Positions 46,991-58,200 of a DNA stretch of 64,000 nt are shown one piece after another. Below the pieces are notes generated by a model. It saw nothing but the letters and a program-made list of their open reading frames with translations. It ran no database searches and had not been told where the DNA came from. The first letter of the stretch is position 1. Each line of letters starts with the position of its first letter. The stretch comes from Glycine soja (lineage: Eukaryota > Streptophyta > Magnoliopsida > Fabales > Fabaceae). A program made the position numbers and the translations under genes. The stretch is taken from contig NC_041011.1 in assembly GCF_004193775.1 (NCBI RefSeq), positions 44,461,167 through 44,525,166 on the forward strand. The letters are read 5' to 3'.

Positions 46991-47023
<33 letters not shown>
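46990..47023. repeat. (TA)n microsatellite
   Basis: About 34 bases of TA dinucleotide at the 3' end of promoter-like copy P1. Confidence 0.95.
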
Positions 47024-47025
<2 letters not shown>

Positions 47026-47564
47026 TTTACTTAATTACATAAGAAAAAATCAATGTAAATTCATGTAATTGTTATTATATTCTTCATTCAAAATTAATAT
47101 CGCAAAACATGTTTTAGGAAAAAATTATTTTTTTATTTATTATCTTCTCACTTAAATAAATATTCAATATTTTATAGTTTTCTTTTGTACTATGATTCCT
47201 ATATGTAAATTTATTAATATATATATATATTATGAAAACAAGTAAGAAAAATTACTTTTAAATCATGAGATTAACAATTTACCTCAAATTATATTAACAT
47301 CTAAAACTTAAATTCAATTCAAATTAAATAAAATTTATAACATGATATTTAAAGTTGAAAATCTTAAAATTGTTATAGATAAATATTTTTTCTCTCATTT
47401 TCACACATTAAAACCTATATACAATTTAAATAGTATAAATTAAAACTTAACATAAAAAGGTAACGATGGCTTAAATTAATATTAACAAATATATATTGTT
47501 AATACAATATCTATAATATTTATCAATGAATTATTTATGCCCTTGTACATTACACGAATACTAA

Positions 47565-47735
47565 AACTAGTAAGCAAAAAGACGAAACTCAAGATTCAAA
47601 AATCTTCCTCCAAACCAAAACCCCATTTTGGCCACATCTTCAATCCTCCCACAATAAACCCAACCAATCAACTTCCACCTTCCATTCCTATATAAACTAC
47701 TCCCTATCAATTCACTTATATCACTCATCGATAAT
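47565..47735 (+). repeat. H2B promoter-like copy P2 (decayed, truncated)
   Basis: Aligns with 48770-48927: 'ctccaaacc.aaaccc', 'aaccaatca.cttccacc', 'ccattcctatataa', 'tcacttatatcactcatc'. The Type I element equivalent is 'ccacatcttcaatcctcc', with both the hexamer and octamer altered. The leader part joins directly to gag-like copy R2, so no H2B coding sequence follows. Confidence 0.85.
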
Positions 47736-47737
47736 GT

Positions 47738-48450
47738 TGTCGCAAATGATTGAACACTAATATGGCAACATAAGGGCACAACAATAAAAGATGATCGATT
47801 GTGTAAGTAATTTGAATAAATATATAATTGTGTTAAAAGGAGAGATCGATAAAAAGAATGAGGAGGTTGAAAGGTTGTCTAATGAGCTCAAGTTGTTACA
47901 CACAATCCTTGTTACAATCAATGGTGGAAGATGTTGAAGATTTATTGAAAGTTAAGGAGAATTTGGAAAAAAAAGGAATTAAAATTGCTTGAAAGGATAA
48001 AGGAGTTAGAGTCAAGTCTTTTGTTAAAGATGACTTTGTGTGAAGCAAAATAAATGGTTGGGTTTGATCAATATGAGACACACTTCAAACATGCATTAAA
48101 GCAAGTGGCCATTCTTTATCCAGGAATAAATCTTTCTCGTGCTAGAATGTAGAAGGATATAGTGGATGGTCAACTAGTTGACTTTGCATGTTTTTTCCAA
48201 AACTTGTTATCTAATTTGTTTTAATACTATGTTGTTGTCTGTCTTAATTATTATATCATATTTTTATTATTTCTTAATGTTTTGGATAGAATTTTGGTCT
48301 TATTATTTTTGATATTGCTTAAATAATATTCTTATTTTATTTTCAATGTTATCATTAATTGTTCTTTACCATACAAAAAATTAACATGCTAACAAATGAT
48401 TTATACAAGAAAAAAATGTAGAAACTAAATATAACTTTAAAAATAAAAAA
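47738..48450 (+). pseudogene. Duplicated gag-like 3' segment, copy R2
   Basis: Second copy of the 45140-45870 segment. Near 48060-48185 a frame reads FDQYETHFKHALKQVAILYP and then KDIVDGQLVD after one stop. These phrases are characteristic of the C-terminal part of soybean-type gag-like/transposon proteins (by recall). Frame changes upstream make it non-functional. Confidence 0.65.
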
Positions 48451-48828
48451 TCATAGAATTAAAAAAACTAAAACTACTAAACAATACATTATTCCTAACT
48501 ATTTCTTTTAATTTCATTTATAATCCAAGTTAAACATATTACAATATCAAAATCCAATAATAAATTTCCACCCCTTTTAATTTAGCATTAAAATGGTGGA
48601 TTTTTCCCTAATAAAATATATAAAAAACCAGATCGGATTACTCTTGTCCTATTATTACTTATTACTTGATTAATTAATCCGACCCAAATTAAAATTATCT
48701 TCTTAAACATGCAACCCTAAACTCCAAAATTCAAACGCCCATACCCCAAAAGAAGGACCCGCCAAACAATATGTACAAATCACGAAACCCGGATTCGAAA
48801 ATCTCCCTCCAAACCGAAACCCATTCTG

Positions 48829-48846
48829 CCACGTCATCAATCCGCG
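48829..48846 (+). promoter_or_regulatory. Plant histone Type I element (hexamer plus octamer)
   Basis: CCACGTCATCAATCCGCG matches the plant histone promoter consensus CCACGTCANCGATCCGCG with one mismatch. It lies 165 bases before the H2B ATG and 40 bases before the TATA box. In this family the element directs S-phase, meristem-linked expression (established knowledge). Confidence 0.85.
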
Positions 48847-48859
48847 CACCATAAATACA

Positions 48860-48892
48860 ACCAATCAGCTTCCACCAACCATTCCTATATAA
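48860..48892 (+). promoter_or_regulatory. CCAAT and TATA boxes of H2B
   Basis: CCAATCAG begins at 48861 and TATATAA spans 48886-48892. The ATG is about 100 bases downstream, allowing a leader of about 70 nt. Confidence 0.8.
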
Positions 48893-48993
48893 GCCACACC
48901 TCACCGCTTCACTCATATCGCTCATCTCCGTTACTCAGCATCACCTCCTTTTACACTCTCGAATTCGCATTCTCTTCACTCATTTTCCAATCC

Positions 48994-49407
48994 ATGGCCA
49001 AGGGAGAGAAAAAACCTGCAGAGAAGAAGCCCGCGGCGGAGAAGGCTCCGGCGGAGAAAACAAAAGCCGAGAAGAAGATCCCGAAGGACGCAGCCTCCGG
49101 CGAGAAGAAGAAGAAGAGGACGAAGAAGAGCGTGGAGACGTACAAGATCTACATCTTCAAGGTGCTGAAGCAGGTTCACCCTGACATCGGGATCTCCAGC
49201 AAGGCCATGGGGATCATGAACAGCTTCATCAACGACATCTTCGAGAAGCTCGCTCAAGAATCTTCCAGACTCGCGCGCTACAACAAGAAGCCTACCATCA
49301 CCTCTCGCGAAATCCAGACTGCGGTTCGTCTTGTGCTCCCTGGTGAGCTCGCCAAGCACGCTGTCTCCGAAGGCACCAAGGCTGTAACCAAGTTCACTAG
49401 CCCTTGA
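48994..49407 (+). CDS. H2B: Histone H2B
   Basis: Core histone that pairs with H2A in the nucleosome. Intronless, 137 residues, as usual for plant H2B. The N-terminal tail (about residues 1-45) is the plant type with repeated [12 protein letters not shown] motifs and a KKKKRTKKS patch. The histone fold begins at [26 protein letters not shown] and runs through [26 protein letters not shown] to the C-terminal helix. Lys133 in AVTKF is the position corresponding to the conserved monoubiquitination site. The C-terminus is TSP rather than the common TSS/TSA. The promoter has Type I, CCAAT and TATA elements, indicating a replication-dependent gene. Codon usage is much richer in G/C than the flanks, as is normal for histone genes. 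The ATG is preceded by AATCC and followed by GCC, a good context. Confidence 0.97.
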   Translation: MAKGEKKPAEKKPAAEKAPAEKTKAEKKIPKDAASGEKKKKRTKKSVETYKIYIFKVLKQVHPDIGISSKAMGIMNSFINDIFEKLAQESSRLARYNKKPTITSREIQTAVRLVLPGELAKHAVSEGTKAVTKFTSP

Positions 49408-51100
49408 ACGCGTTTCTGAGAATTTTAGGGTTTACGAGATGTATATTTTGGGAGAATTTTAATTTTATATTTATCCTCTTTTATTACCGTTTTTCTTCTT
49501 TCAACAGGTCTATGTTGATCCTCTTATTCTTTTCTCCTCTTAACCATGCGCCGGATTCTCAACGTCTTAAATGGTTTAAATGAGTGTGCAATTTGAAATT
49601 TTGTTGAGTTGTGGCAGTTAACGTTCTGCTGCATCATGGTGATGACTACAATTCAATTCATCGAAAAATGTTGTTGTCATAGCTTATTGAGTAGAGTGGA
49701 TGGTGTTTTGTAGATTTTGTGGTAACCTATATTGGAACCTGATTTTGTTTTGTTCTTTTAAATGGATTGTATCTATGTATACATGCTTATGTTCTTGTGC
49801 AATTGTATTATAGAATTGCAGGGGTTGCATTGTATTATTGCAGGTTGGTTATGTGATAGAGCTGGTAGCACGATGGAGTGCTGTATGTTGTATTACTTGT
49901 GTGCAATTGTACGTTTTGTTTTATGCTTTCTGTTCTATTCAGTTTCTGCGACGTGTCTTATTTTTTCTAACTGTTCAAAAGTGTTCTTACGATATTTTTA
50001 CTCGATGTATATTTCGAAGCTTACTTGTAACGAAAAGAATTTTTGGCGAAATTAAAGTTGCCTTTTTTTATTTAAAAAAAAACCACATTTTAATACCGTT
50101 GTTCTTTTGTATTGCAATCGCTGTATACTGATTCTTGTTCTTGTCACTGATATATAGAAGAATTATAAATGTGGACCAAAATTGGATTTAAGCATTTAAA
50201 TTATATTTTTAATCTATTTTAAAGGTGATTAAATTATCTTTCAAAAATTTGTATTTTTGCTAGCCGAAACATCGATTAAATAGATATTAGATTTTGAAAC
50301 TAAGAATGAATTGTTTGGTGGTGATGATGCTTGCGGTAGCTAGAGGAAATGCCTAGTTGGTAGATGAAACTGGTATCCGGGTTTGCGACTGATTCTTGCT
50401 CCATGGCAGATCTGAGTGTGTTGTTTTGGTTCTACCTTAGTACGTTCTCTGAGGTGTGGAGCTAATTTTGGTTCGAGTACTTTTTTTTCATTTTTTTTCA
50501 TTTTTCGCATTTCATTCTATTCCTGCTTTCTCTTCCTGCTATTCAAAGGCTCTAACTTTTTGGAATAGGGTTGGTGGTGGTAGTTTCCATGAGATGGCAA
50601 GCTCACTTGTTTGTTTATTGTGATTGAAGGGATATGATTCAGTCCTAAAAGAAATTCCCAACCCAAATGCTAGAGAGGTTAGTTTTAGTTTCTTGCTTAT
50701 CTGGTTTTATGCATTATTTGGTTTTTTTATGTGATGGCTTCTCAATAGAGTAATAAATGAGGAATACATACTAATACTGCTGAATATTATGGGGGTCATG
50801 AATGCATTGTAATGAAACTGCTGGTACTAAATTTGATTTTACATTGTTGAATACATACTTCTCCCAATTTATATAATTAAAATTTGTATTGGATTGAATT
50901 GAATCATAAATCAGTCTACGAGTATGAACGCCTTTATTTAACATCGCTTTTTTTTTAAACAAAAAGGTTAGCTGTAGCACGAATAGTGCAGAAAATCCCA
51001 GCTAGGCTAGCATAGCACCTCACGTACTATTCAGCAAAGACAACAGGTCAGGAAATATCATTAAACTCAGAATAACAACAAAAGACATGAGGGGACCGAA
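49408..51100. other. H2B 3' region and intergenic sequence
   Basis: About 49408-49650 is the likely H2B 3' UTR. The rest is moderately AT-rich single-copy-looking DNA with no gene I can support; overlapping open frames at 49762-50131 lack family resemblance. Confidence 0.55.
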
Positions 51101-51119
51101 ACCAAACTCATGTAACAAG

Positions 51120-51400
51120 CTATCTGAACTTATAGTTTGTGAAACCATATCTATTCTTGTTATAATCTAGGACTAAGAAGTGTGGAATCCCACCTAAAAA
51201 GCCCATCAAAGTGGGAGGCCTTTGAGGCAAGGAGTTCTACGCAAGTATTGTCCTCGGAAAATATGATCCACTACTGAATGCATTTGCTTGGTAAGTTCTA
51301 TACAATTTTTCCACCTGTTTGCAATATACTAATAGGAAGTCACATTCAAGCCACAAATTTCTCCACTCTTTACTGAAGGCAATCTCTATCGCCAAAATAA
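51120..51400 (-). pseudogene. LINE (non-LTR retrotransposon) RNase H-like fragment
   Basis: On the minus strand: IEIAFSKEWRNLWLECDFLLV, then in shifted frames a stretch like CVELLASKASHFDGLFRWDS, and a tail NRYGFTNYKFR before a stop. This order (WxxLWLECDSxLV, ASLAL..GLxxWDS, RDRxGLPNYRF) is that of the RNase H domain at the 3' end of plant LINE open reading frames. At least one frameshift is present. No reverse transcriptase remains nearby. Confidence 0.55.
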
Positions 51401-53500
51401 CACCAAATAATGTCTATATTTAAGGAAAAAACTACTTTAAATTTTCACATCACTTGCATTATGGTTGCCATGTGGATGAGAGAGATGGGGACAAAGGGTA
51501 CAAAGTGGTAAAATAAGGAAAAAAGAAAAAGATAAAAAAATCTCGGTCTTTAATTAAAAAAATAATATATCGAATGGTTTAATATATATATATATATATT
51601 TTGCAGTTCTTGTGTTCATGCCAAATATCTTTTGGTATTGCATGCCAGAATTCGTCTTATTTAACTTTTTTTCCCCCACTTTTAATTGCACCGTTTCTCT
51701 TAGTCTCTTCTCACGCAAGAGCCAAAACGAAATTCTCCAATTTTGTCTTTTGGCTTGGAGGGGGGACTGACAAAGTGCATGGGGGAAAGCTCTGCTCGAC
51801 AGTGGGAAGTTTTTTGGCAACAACTAAACCTAGGCATGGAAAAAAGAAGCTGATTTTGCTGTTTGTTGGCAATTTTTATTAGGCTTTTACTGAATGTTTT
51901 AATTTTTGTTGCTCTATGATTATTCCTGGCTTGCCTGTATCAACTGATTCTTCATGATTATGTGCCAACAAGAAGACAATATTATAGAGAAAAGTGAGTG
52001 TATCAACGAGTGCCCATGACGGGTGTGAGAAAAGGGAGTGTGCACATGACTGACAAGATAGAAGAGTTGAAGAATATAAAGGGTAATTTTGGAATAAAGG
52101 TTAATAAAAAAAAGGGGAGTGTAGAAAGTAAAGAGAGAGAGTGTGTATTTAGCATTTGCCTACTGTAATTAGTTAATCTTGGTTAGGGGCATGGCCCATA
52201 TGTCCGTGAAAAAACCCTGGATGATGCCTCTAAGCATGTCAGAGACACTAGTTGACGGCAACAATTTAAAAAAAAAAAAATTTAATATTCCTAGCAATAG
52301 GAAAAAAAATGGAGCTTTGAGGAGGAGAAGAACAACTAGATACACAACAACACCAACACAGATCTCAAATCATGAACAATTAAAAACGAAAAAAAAATCT
52401 GGAGAGGGAATGTCACCGTCTTCGAAGGAATGAAGGAGTGACGTCCTCTTAGGCCCATTTCCTCTCCTTATTTGCGGGCACAAATACGGAATGGGAGTGG
52501 AGCGACGCGCAGAGGAGGAGGGGCACGCGGGTGTGGGCGAAGTGGGGAAAGAGGGTGGGGGCAGGGAAGGAAGGAAGGAAAATAAAGAAAGGTCAAAGAG
52601 AGAACATGGGTGAGGGGACGTGTATAAGAAAAATAAAAAATATATAATTAATTATTTATTCTGTTTCTTTTACCTATTTTAAATAAAAAAATAGAAGTTA
52701 GAAAAAATTAACAACATGACAATAGTGAAATATGTATATCAAATGAAGATATTTTCTTTATTATTAGTATAGATAAGCAAAATTTGCATATACAAAAACT
52801 ATAAGGTTGACCTTGATCTTGCAATTGGAAAAGTGTGATTGCTTCTATGAGATGAATTCTTTATTCGTTATATGCAAAATTGGGTAGGTACCCTCTAAGA
52901 ATGATCCTAACCCATAAATTGAAAAAGTGTGATTGCCTCTATGAGATTAATTCTTCATTCATCATTTTCTAAAATTGGGTATATATAAATCCTATAAGGT
53001 TGATGACCCCTGGCCCTGTAATCGGAAACATGAGATTGTTTATTCATTTGAAATGCATTTGCTCCCATGTGATGGGTTCTTTATTCATCATTTGAAAATT
53101 ATGGTATATAAATCCTGTAAAGTTGATCTGTAAACCGAATTGCGGTTCCCACTATGAGGTAAATTCAAGGAACTGAGCTTTAGGAATTGTGCATGGTTGA
53201 AACTCACTTGAATTAGAAGATTGTGCAGCAAGCCTCCCCCACTCGATGTCTTCTAGGCTTGTTTACTAGTATTTTTAACGTATTATATGTCTGGCGTTTA
53301 TCTATTTCTTGAAAGGTTTTGTTGGTTAGTATTATGTTATGTCAAAGAAAGCTGTCGGATGTGGTCTTTATCAAAGATTCTGCTTGTTTTAGGGAATTAT
53401 TTTTTTGTTAGGGGTGGGGGACATAGTGAATTAAAGGAGTAGGGGTGATGTCTTTAGAAAAATGGGTGTGAAAAGTAATTGTCATGGGTCACGACATCTA
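51401..53500. other. Intergenic with purine-rich tract and decayed tandem repeats
   Basis: No gene is supported. Contents: a purine-rich, GC-richer tract at about 52480-52625 and decayed tandem repeats at about 52800-53130. An open frame at 52179-52433 opens with TTG and has low-complexity Lys/Arg/Thr content; not accepted. Confidence 0.5.
52800..53130. repeat. Decayed tandem repeats (about 100-125 bp units)
   Basis: Three units share 'gtgtgattgc.tctatgagat.aattctt.attc' or its degenerate form 'gctcccatgtgatgggttctttattcatc', and 'taaggttga...cctgtaatcgga'. The arrangement is tandem and same-strand; the origin is unknown. Confidence 0.6.
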
Positions 53501-55145
53501 ACAATCATACTACTACTACTACTCAGTATGTGTTAAAAAAAATATTTTAATCAACGTGAAAGGAATTGGCCCAACAATATGGTGGCCTGAAATTGGGCCA
53601 AATATCTATGGTGTCCTTATTCATTTAGTTGGGTTAAGGATTCAGGGTTTGCTTGGAAGATCTACACTACAACACGTAGTTGGGGTTGCTATTGGTCTCA
53701 CTGTCATTACTAATGGCCCCCACCAAGGGATTAGCACCTTTTTTTTTTCTTTTGAAAATGCCCTTTTCATGGAAATATGATCATGTTGTACAACTTTGCA
53801 ATGAAAAAATATATACAATGAAAACACGATTTTTTCGTGCATTTATCAATGGAATCGTGTTTTGGTTGGATTAAGTGGAGGTGAAAAAATATATACGATG
53901 AAATATGAAGTTGGGAAGGAGTTGTTGAGGCGCGGTGGTGTTTGGACAGGTTGGCGAGGACGCAGGGTGTTGGTTGAGTTGCGTTCAGATTTGGTTGGTG
54001 AGTTGGTGGTACGGTGAGGGGGTTGTGCGAGGCAGAGGTGGTTGACGTGATTGTTGTGATGTGTGGCAGTTTGGATCTGGACAGAGGTGGTGTGGCTCAC
54101 GACATTGATGAGGAGGTGAGGGGTTGGGTGGGGTGAGAAGAAGGTGAAGGGAAAGAGTGTGGGATAAGAAGGTCTTTTTTCACATTTGTAGGAGCCAATA
54201 ACAAATGGAATTAGGGACAATAACAACTCCCCATGTCCTTACTTCTTAGCATTTGAGGCTGATTGTCCAACATATTGCAATTTGCATAGCAGCCTTAAAT
54301 AGTCCCCACCCTTTCCAACATCAAATTGTTCTATTCATTATATTTGATGTTGGCCCATTCTCAGCTTTGGGCTTCTAGATCCATTCTTCCTTAGCTGCAT
54401 GCTCTTCTCTTTCTGACAGTGAAATTCCTGAACCCATGTGTACCTTTCCAAATTGTTTGGTAATATTAGTGCTTGTGGAGTGGAGTTAGTCAACTCGATT
54501 AATGGCTTCATGATGATTAACATAGGCCGAGTTGAGTTAGTGAACATTGCATGCGTTATTACTCTCCTTCTACAGCATAATTATTGGAAGAGGAGTATTT
54601 GTTTTCTGTTTGGGATGGTTCCTCTTTTTGCTCCATCAATTTGACTTTTATTTTTTTTTAGAAATGTTAGGCATATAAATGTAATATGGACGGAAAATGT
54701 TAGAAAAATTAAGTCATGTTATATATAAATGTAATATGGATGGTAAATGTCACAAGAGTTAAGTCATGTTATGCCTTGACACAAACGAACGATCGAAGTT
54801 AATTACTAACTTAGTTATTTAACATAAATTACGGGCTCCAATATTTGCTTTTAAGTCTCATCTCCAATATTCAAGATACTTTTGGAAAGCATTATAAATA
54901 AACAATAGGCTTCAAAGCAGTTCCAATTTTCCAATCGTTTTCACATATTTAAGTGGTCTAAAGATGCTACGTGATGATGACTTCCTCCAAATCAATGAGC
55001 AGTTTTTGTCATCAAGAACAGTCTCAACACTTATGCGGATTATTTTTTCCCATCTTTTTCTCTCTCAATCGAATATATATATAATTCACTTAGTTGACCC
55101 AGCAACAGCACCTATTCTTTTTCTAAGAAGAAATAACATAAATAT
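53501..55145. other. Intergenic, includes a GT-rich island
   Basis: At 53880-54180 the plus strand is strongly G/T-rich (gttgaggcgcggtggtgttt and similar), unlike its AT-rich surroundings, and gives open frames on the minus strand without any recognisable family. A small tandem duplication of about 56 bp ('ataaatgtaatatgga.gg.aaatgt') lies at 54673-54771. No gene is supported. Confidence 0.5.
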
Positions 55146-55294
55146 ATCTATGATTTAGTATATGGTAACTATCCATAATTAGCAGGGGTCTTTTTTTTTT
55201 TTTTTTTTTCTGTTTTGTATATGGGTTATGGTACTCCTTGTACCATTATTAATATATTATTTGGCTGATTAAAAAAAAATCTATGATTTAGTAT
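55146..55294 (+). mobile_element. 5'-truncated LINE insertion with 16-bp target duplication
   Basis: The segment 55162-55278 ends in a short poly(A) and is flanked by exact copies of ATCTATGATTTAGTAT (55146-55161 and 55279-55294). The 3' part 'ggttatggtactccttgtac' plus 'ttaatatattatttggctga' before the A-tail is typical of plant LINE 3' UTRs (by recall). Only about 117 bases were inserted. Confidence 0.75.
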
Positions 55295-58200
55295 GAGGAA
55301 GGAAATGATAAGAAGAAATCTAACTCATGTTATTATTTTTTGGGGCAAAGCTAAGTAGTGTCCAATTCTCCAAAAACATTTACCACTAGACTTTAAGGCT
55401 CTTAAATTACCACTTTTTAAGTTTTATGAACTTGGGTACGTAAATCACATATCTGTAAAGAATCCCCTTTAAAGTAAAGGGAAACTATCGTCAAAATAAG
55501 TATATAATTTAGGTATTTTTTAATATTCAATATTAATAATATATTTAATATTTTTAAATATATTATTTTTATTATCAGGTGAAATATCACGAGTCTCATT
55601 AACAGAGTGTGGGCGAAGTTATTTGATGGGATCAATATGAAATTTACCGAATAAAACAAAGTGTCAACCAGTCAAGAACATTTGTTTCTAACATCCTTCA
55701 AACAACTACTATATATAGTTAATTAACAATATTGCTTTTTTTAGAAAATAAGTAACAATATTTCTACGTACCAAAAAACATTGCCAACAACAATATATAT
55801 AATTGAAGACATTTCTAATTAATGAAGTATAATATTTAACTAGATTATATCATGGAAATATTTATCTATATTATGTTGGTCCAAGTGAAATTTAACTCAA
55901 TTTTTTAAAAGAAAATTTTAAGATCAAATCTTGTGAATGTAAAAAACATGATTTAGAGAGGGATTAAAACCTGCAGTACTTATCTCTTTATGTTGGTCTT
56001 TCTTTCTCTTCTCTTTTCCTTTTCATTCATTCCTTTCTCTTTATTTTTTAACTTGTTGTTAGCACACCTTTTATATGTTCACTTATCTGTGCTATAGTAT
56101 GCAAAAAATAATCAGGTTCACTCCTCCTTGTCTAATCTTTATGGCTTTTGCTCTTTGTACACCTTGGCAGGGTTGGGTACAATTAAGAACCAAAAAGTTG
56201 TGGCATATTCCCCTTAAGGAACTAGACATTAGCAACGACCCCAAACATGACACGACTTTCCCCTTTTCATTCTTACTAGTTACTAATCACAAGACCCTAT
56301 CAACAACTTAGGATTCTAATTAAACGTTACCATCTTAACGTGAAACCCTAGAAAAATGTAGTAAAGAACATGCATGCATGTACAAATTGATCACATCATT
56401 GCACTTTGCACACATGCAATGCCAATCTTGTTTCCCAAAGAGCCTTTCAATTGAGCCCATATCTAAGGTGATCCCGTTTAGCAAAATCTTCTTTGGGTGA
56501 CACCAAGGGAACAAAGTTTAATGGGTGAAATGATGTTTATGGCTTCTTGGAGATGGAGTTTTGCGGGAAAACGTAGAGGGTGATATGGGTGGCGCAAAAG
56601 GGACAAGTTGGATGGAGATAAAACACTGTGTATGATGGATTACCTAACAGTTTCATAATCCACACGCCTTCACTTGTGCATCCCAATGTCCTTGTCTTGA
56701 TACGAATGGAACAAGTACACAAATAATTGTTTATGAACTAATTTAAGCTGCCCCACTTGTATACCTAATCCCCACATTGGTATGTGGAATATTGATTGCA
56801 TGTTGCCATCGAACCTACTCTCTAGAAATGAATGTTTGTTTCATCCTATTTTGTTGCAAAGTGGCAGTTATTTTCTTAGTAATATCGACTGAAGGGTAAG
56901 CCGTTTGAAACCCTTGTTTATTTTAGGTTCATCAAAAAATAAATTTTTTGTTATTAATATATGTATATTAAATATATGTGCTATAAAAGATGTAACTCAG
57001 TGACAACATTTTGTTCTGTTATGCGTGAGGTCTTTTAATTGATTTTGTATGCGCATAGAAGACCGCAAATATTTTTATTAAATATTTTATTAGTTTAGAA
57101 AAAGCATCATTTTTTTGTCAACAAAAAAATTCCATTTCAGAGCTCGTTTTATGCCTACCAATATGTTGAGCCGACCCTGCTTAATAGTTACTAAGTACTA
57201 GTTGTTTTCTTAGTTACAAAGTACTAGCAGACACATTGGGAAAGGAAAATACATTTTGTAAGTGTTAATAATTGAGTCATGAATCTAGATAAAGTGTAAG
57301 TTATTTTTTTTATTGGACTTTGTTGGTGACAACTTATAAGTTGTTTGACGCATACAAAATCACAAATGGATTATAATAATTAATAACTATTTATTACAAT
57401 TAAACGATTATGGTTAAGTTATTTAAATTCTTAATTATAATTAGTAACTCGGCCTAGTCTCTTTTAATTTTAGCTTGAATTGTAATTACTTACTTCTAGA
57501 GGATTAGTTCGAAGTCCCTTCCATTAAACTTGGGAGAGTACTCGAAAAAGTTAACAGACATAATAATATGTCTCTATTAAAAAACTTTAGGACGATAAGT
57601 ATATGAAATATATTTCTTATATATGTTTCATTAATTAAACCCGCAGACGTGGACTAATAATTAGCCATACTTAATTTTTTAACAATTTTTTTATACTATA
57701 TAGATTTGAGTCATATCTCTACATTACTATATTCTTTCAGTGTCACAATTCATCGAGAGACATGCTACCCAACCAAACATACCATCACAAAGAATTTCGA
57801 CATGATTTCATTTTCTTGGTGCGCTGCTTCATTTTATTTCCAACCAAGAAAGGGGAGAAAAAAAAAACATTTACGCTTCGCCACTTTTTTCAAACTAGCA
57901 TGTACAAGCAAGATTAATTGATCGATCCTCATATATTTTTATCATTATCCTCACATATATATGATTTGAATGCTCCAACTAGCAATGATTGGCTTTGATA
58001 GCAGATTATAGCGCATTTGATGCCTATAAATGAGTTTATCGGACGAATCTTTGATGCATATAAATTAATTGGCCCACTAATCAAATAATTTTGTTTCACT
58101 ATAATTCTAAGCATGCTAGTTGCTGCTTGTTAGGGAACGTATTAAGTATACTTTCTTAACATTTCATATTTCTATATATACCTTCCAAAAGGAATTCCAT

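Noticed and set aside
56537..56722. Minus-strand frame with CPFCATHITLYVF
   Set aside because: Opens with TTG, only a short ATG-started remainder, a single CxxC and no recognised domain.
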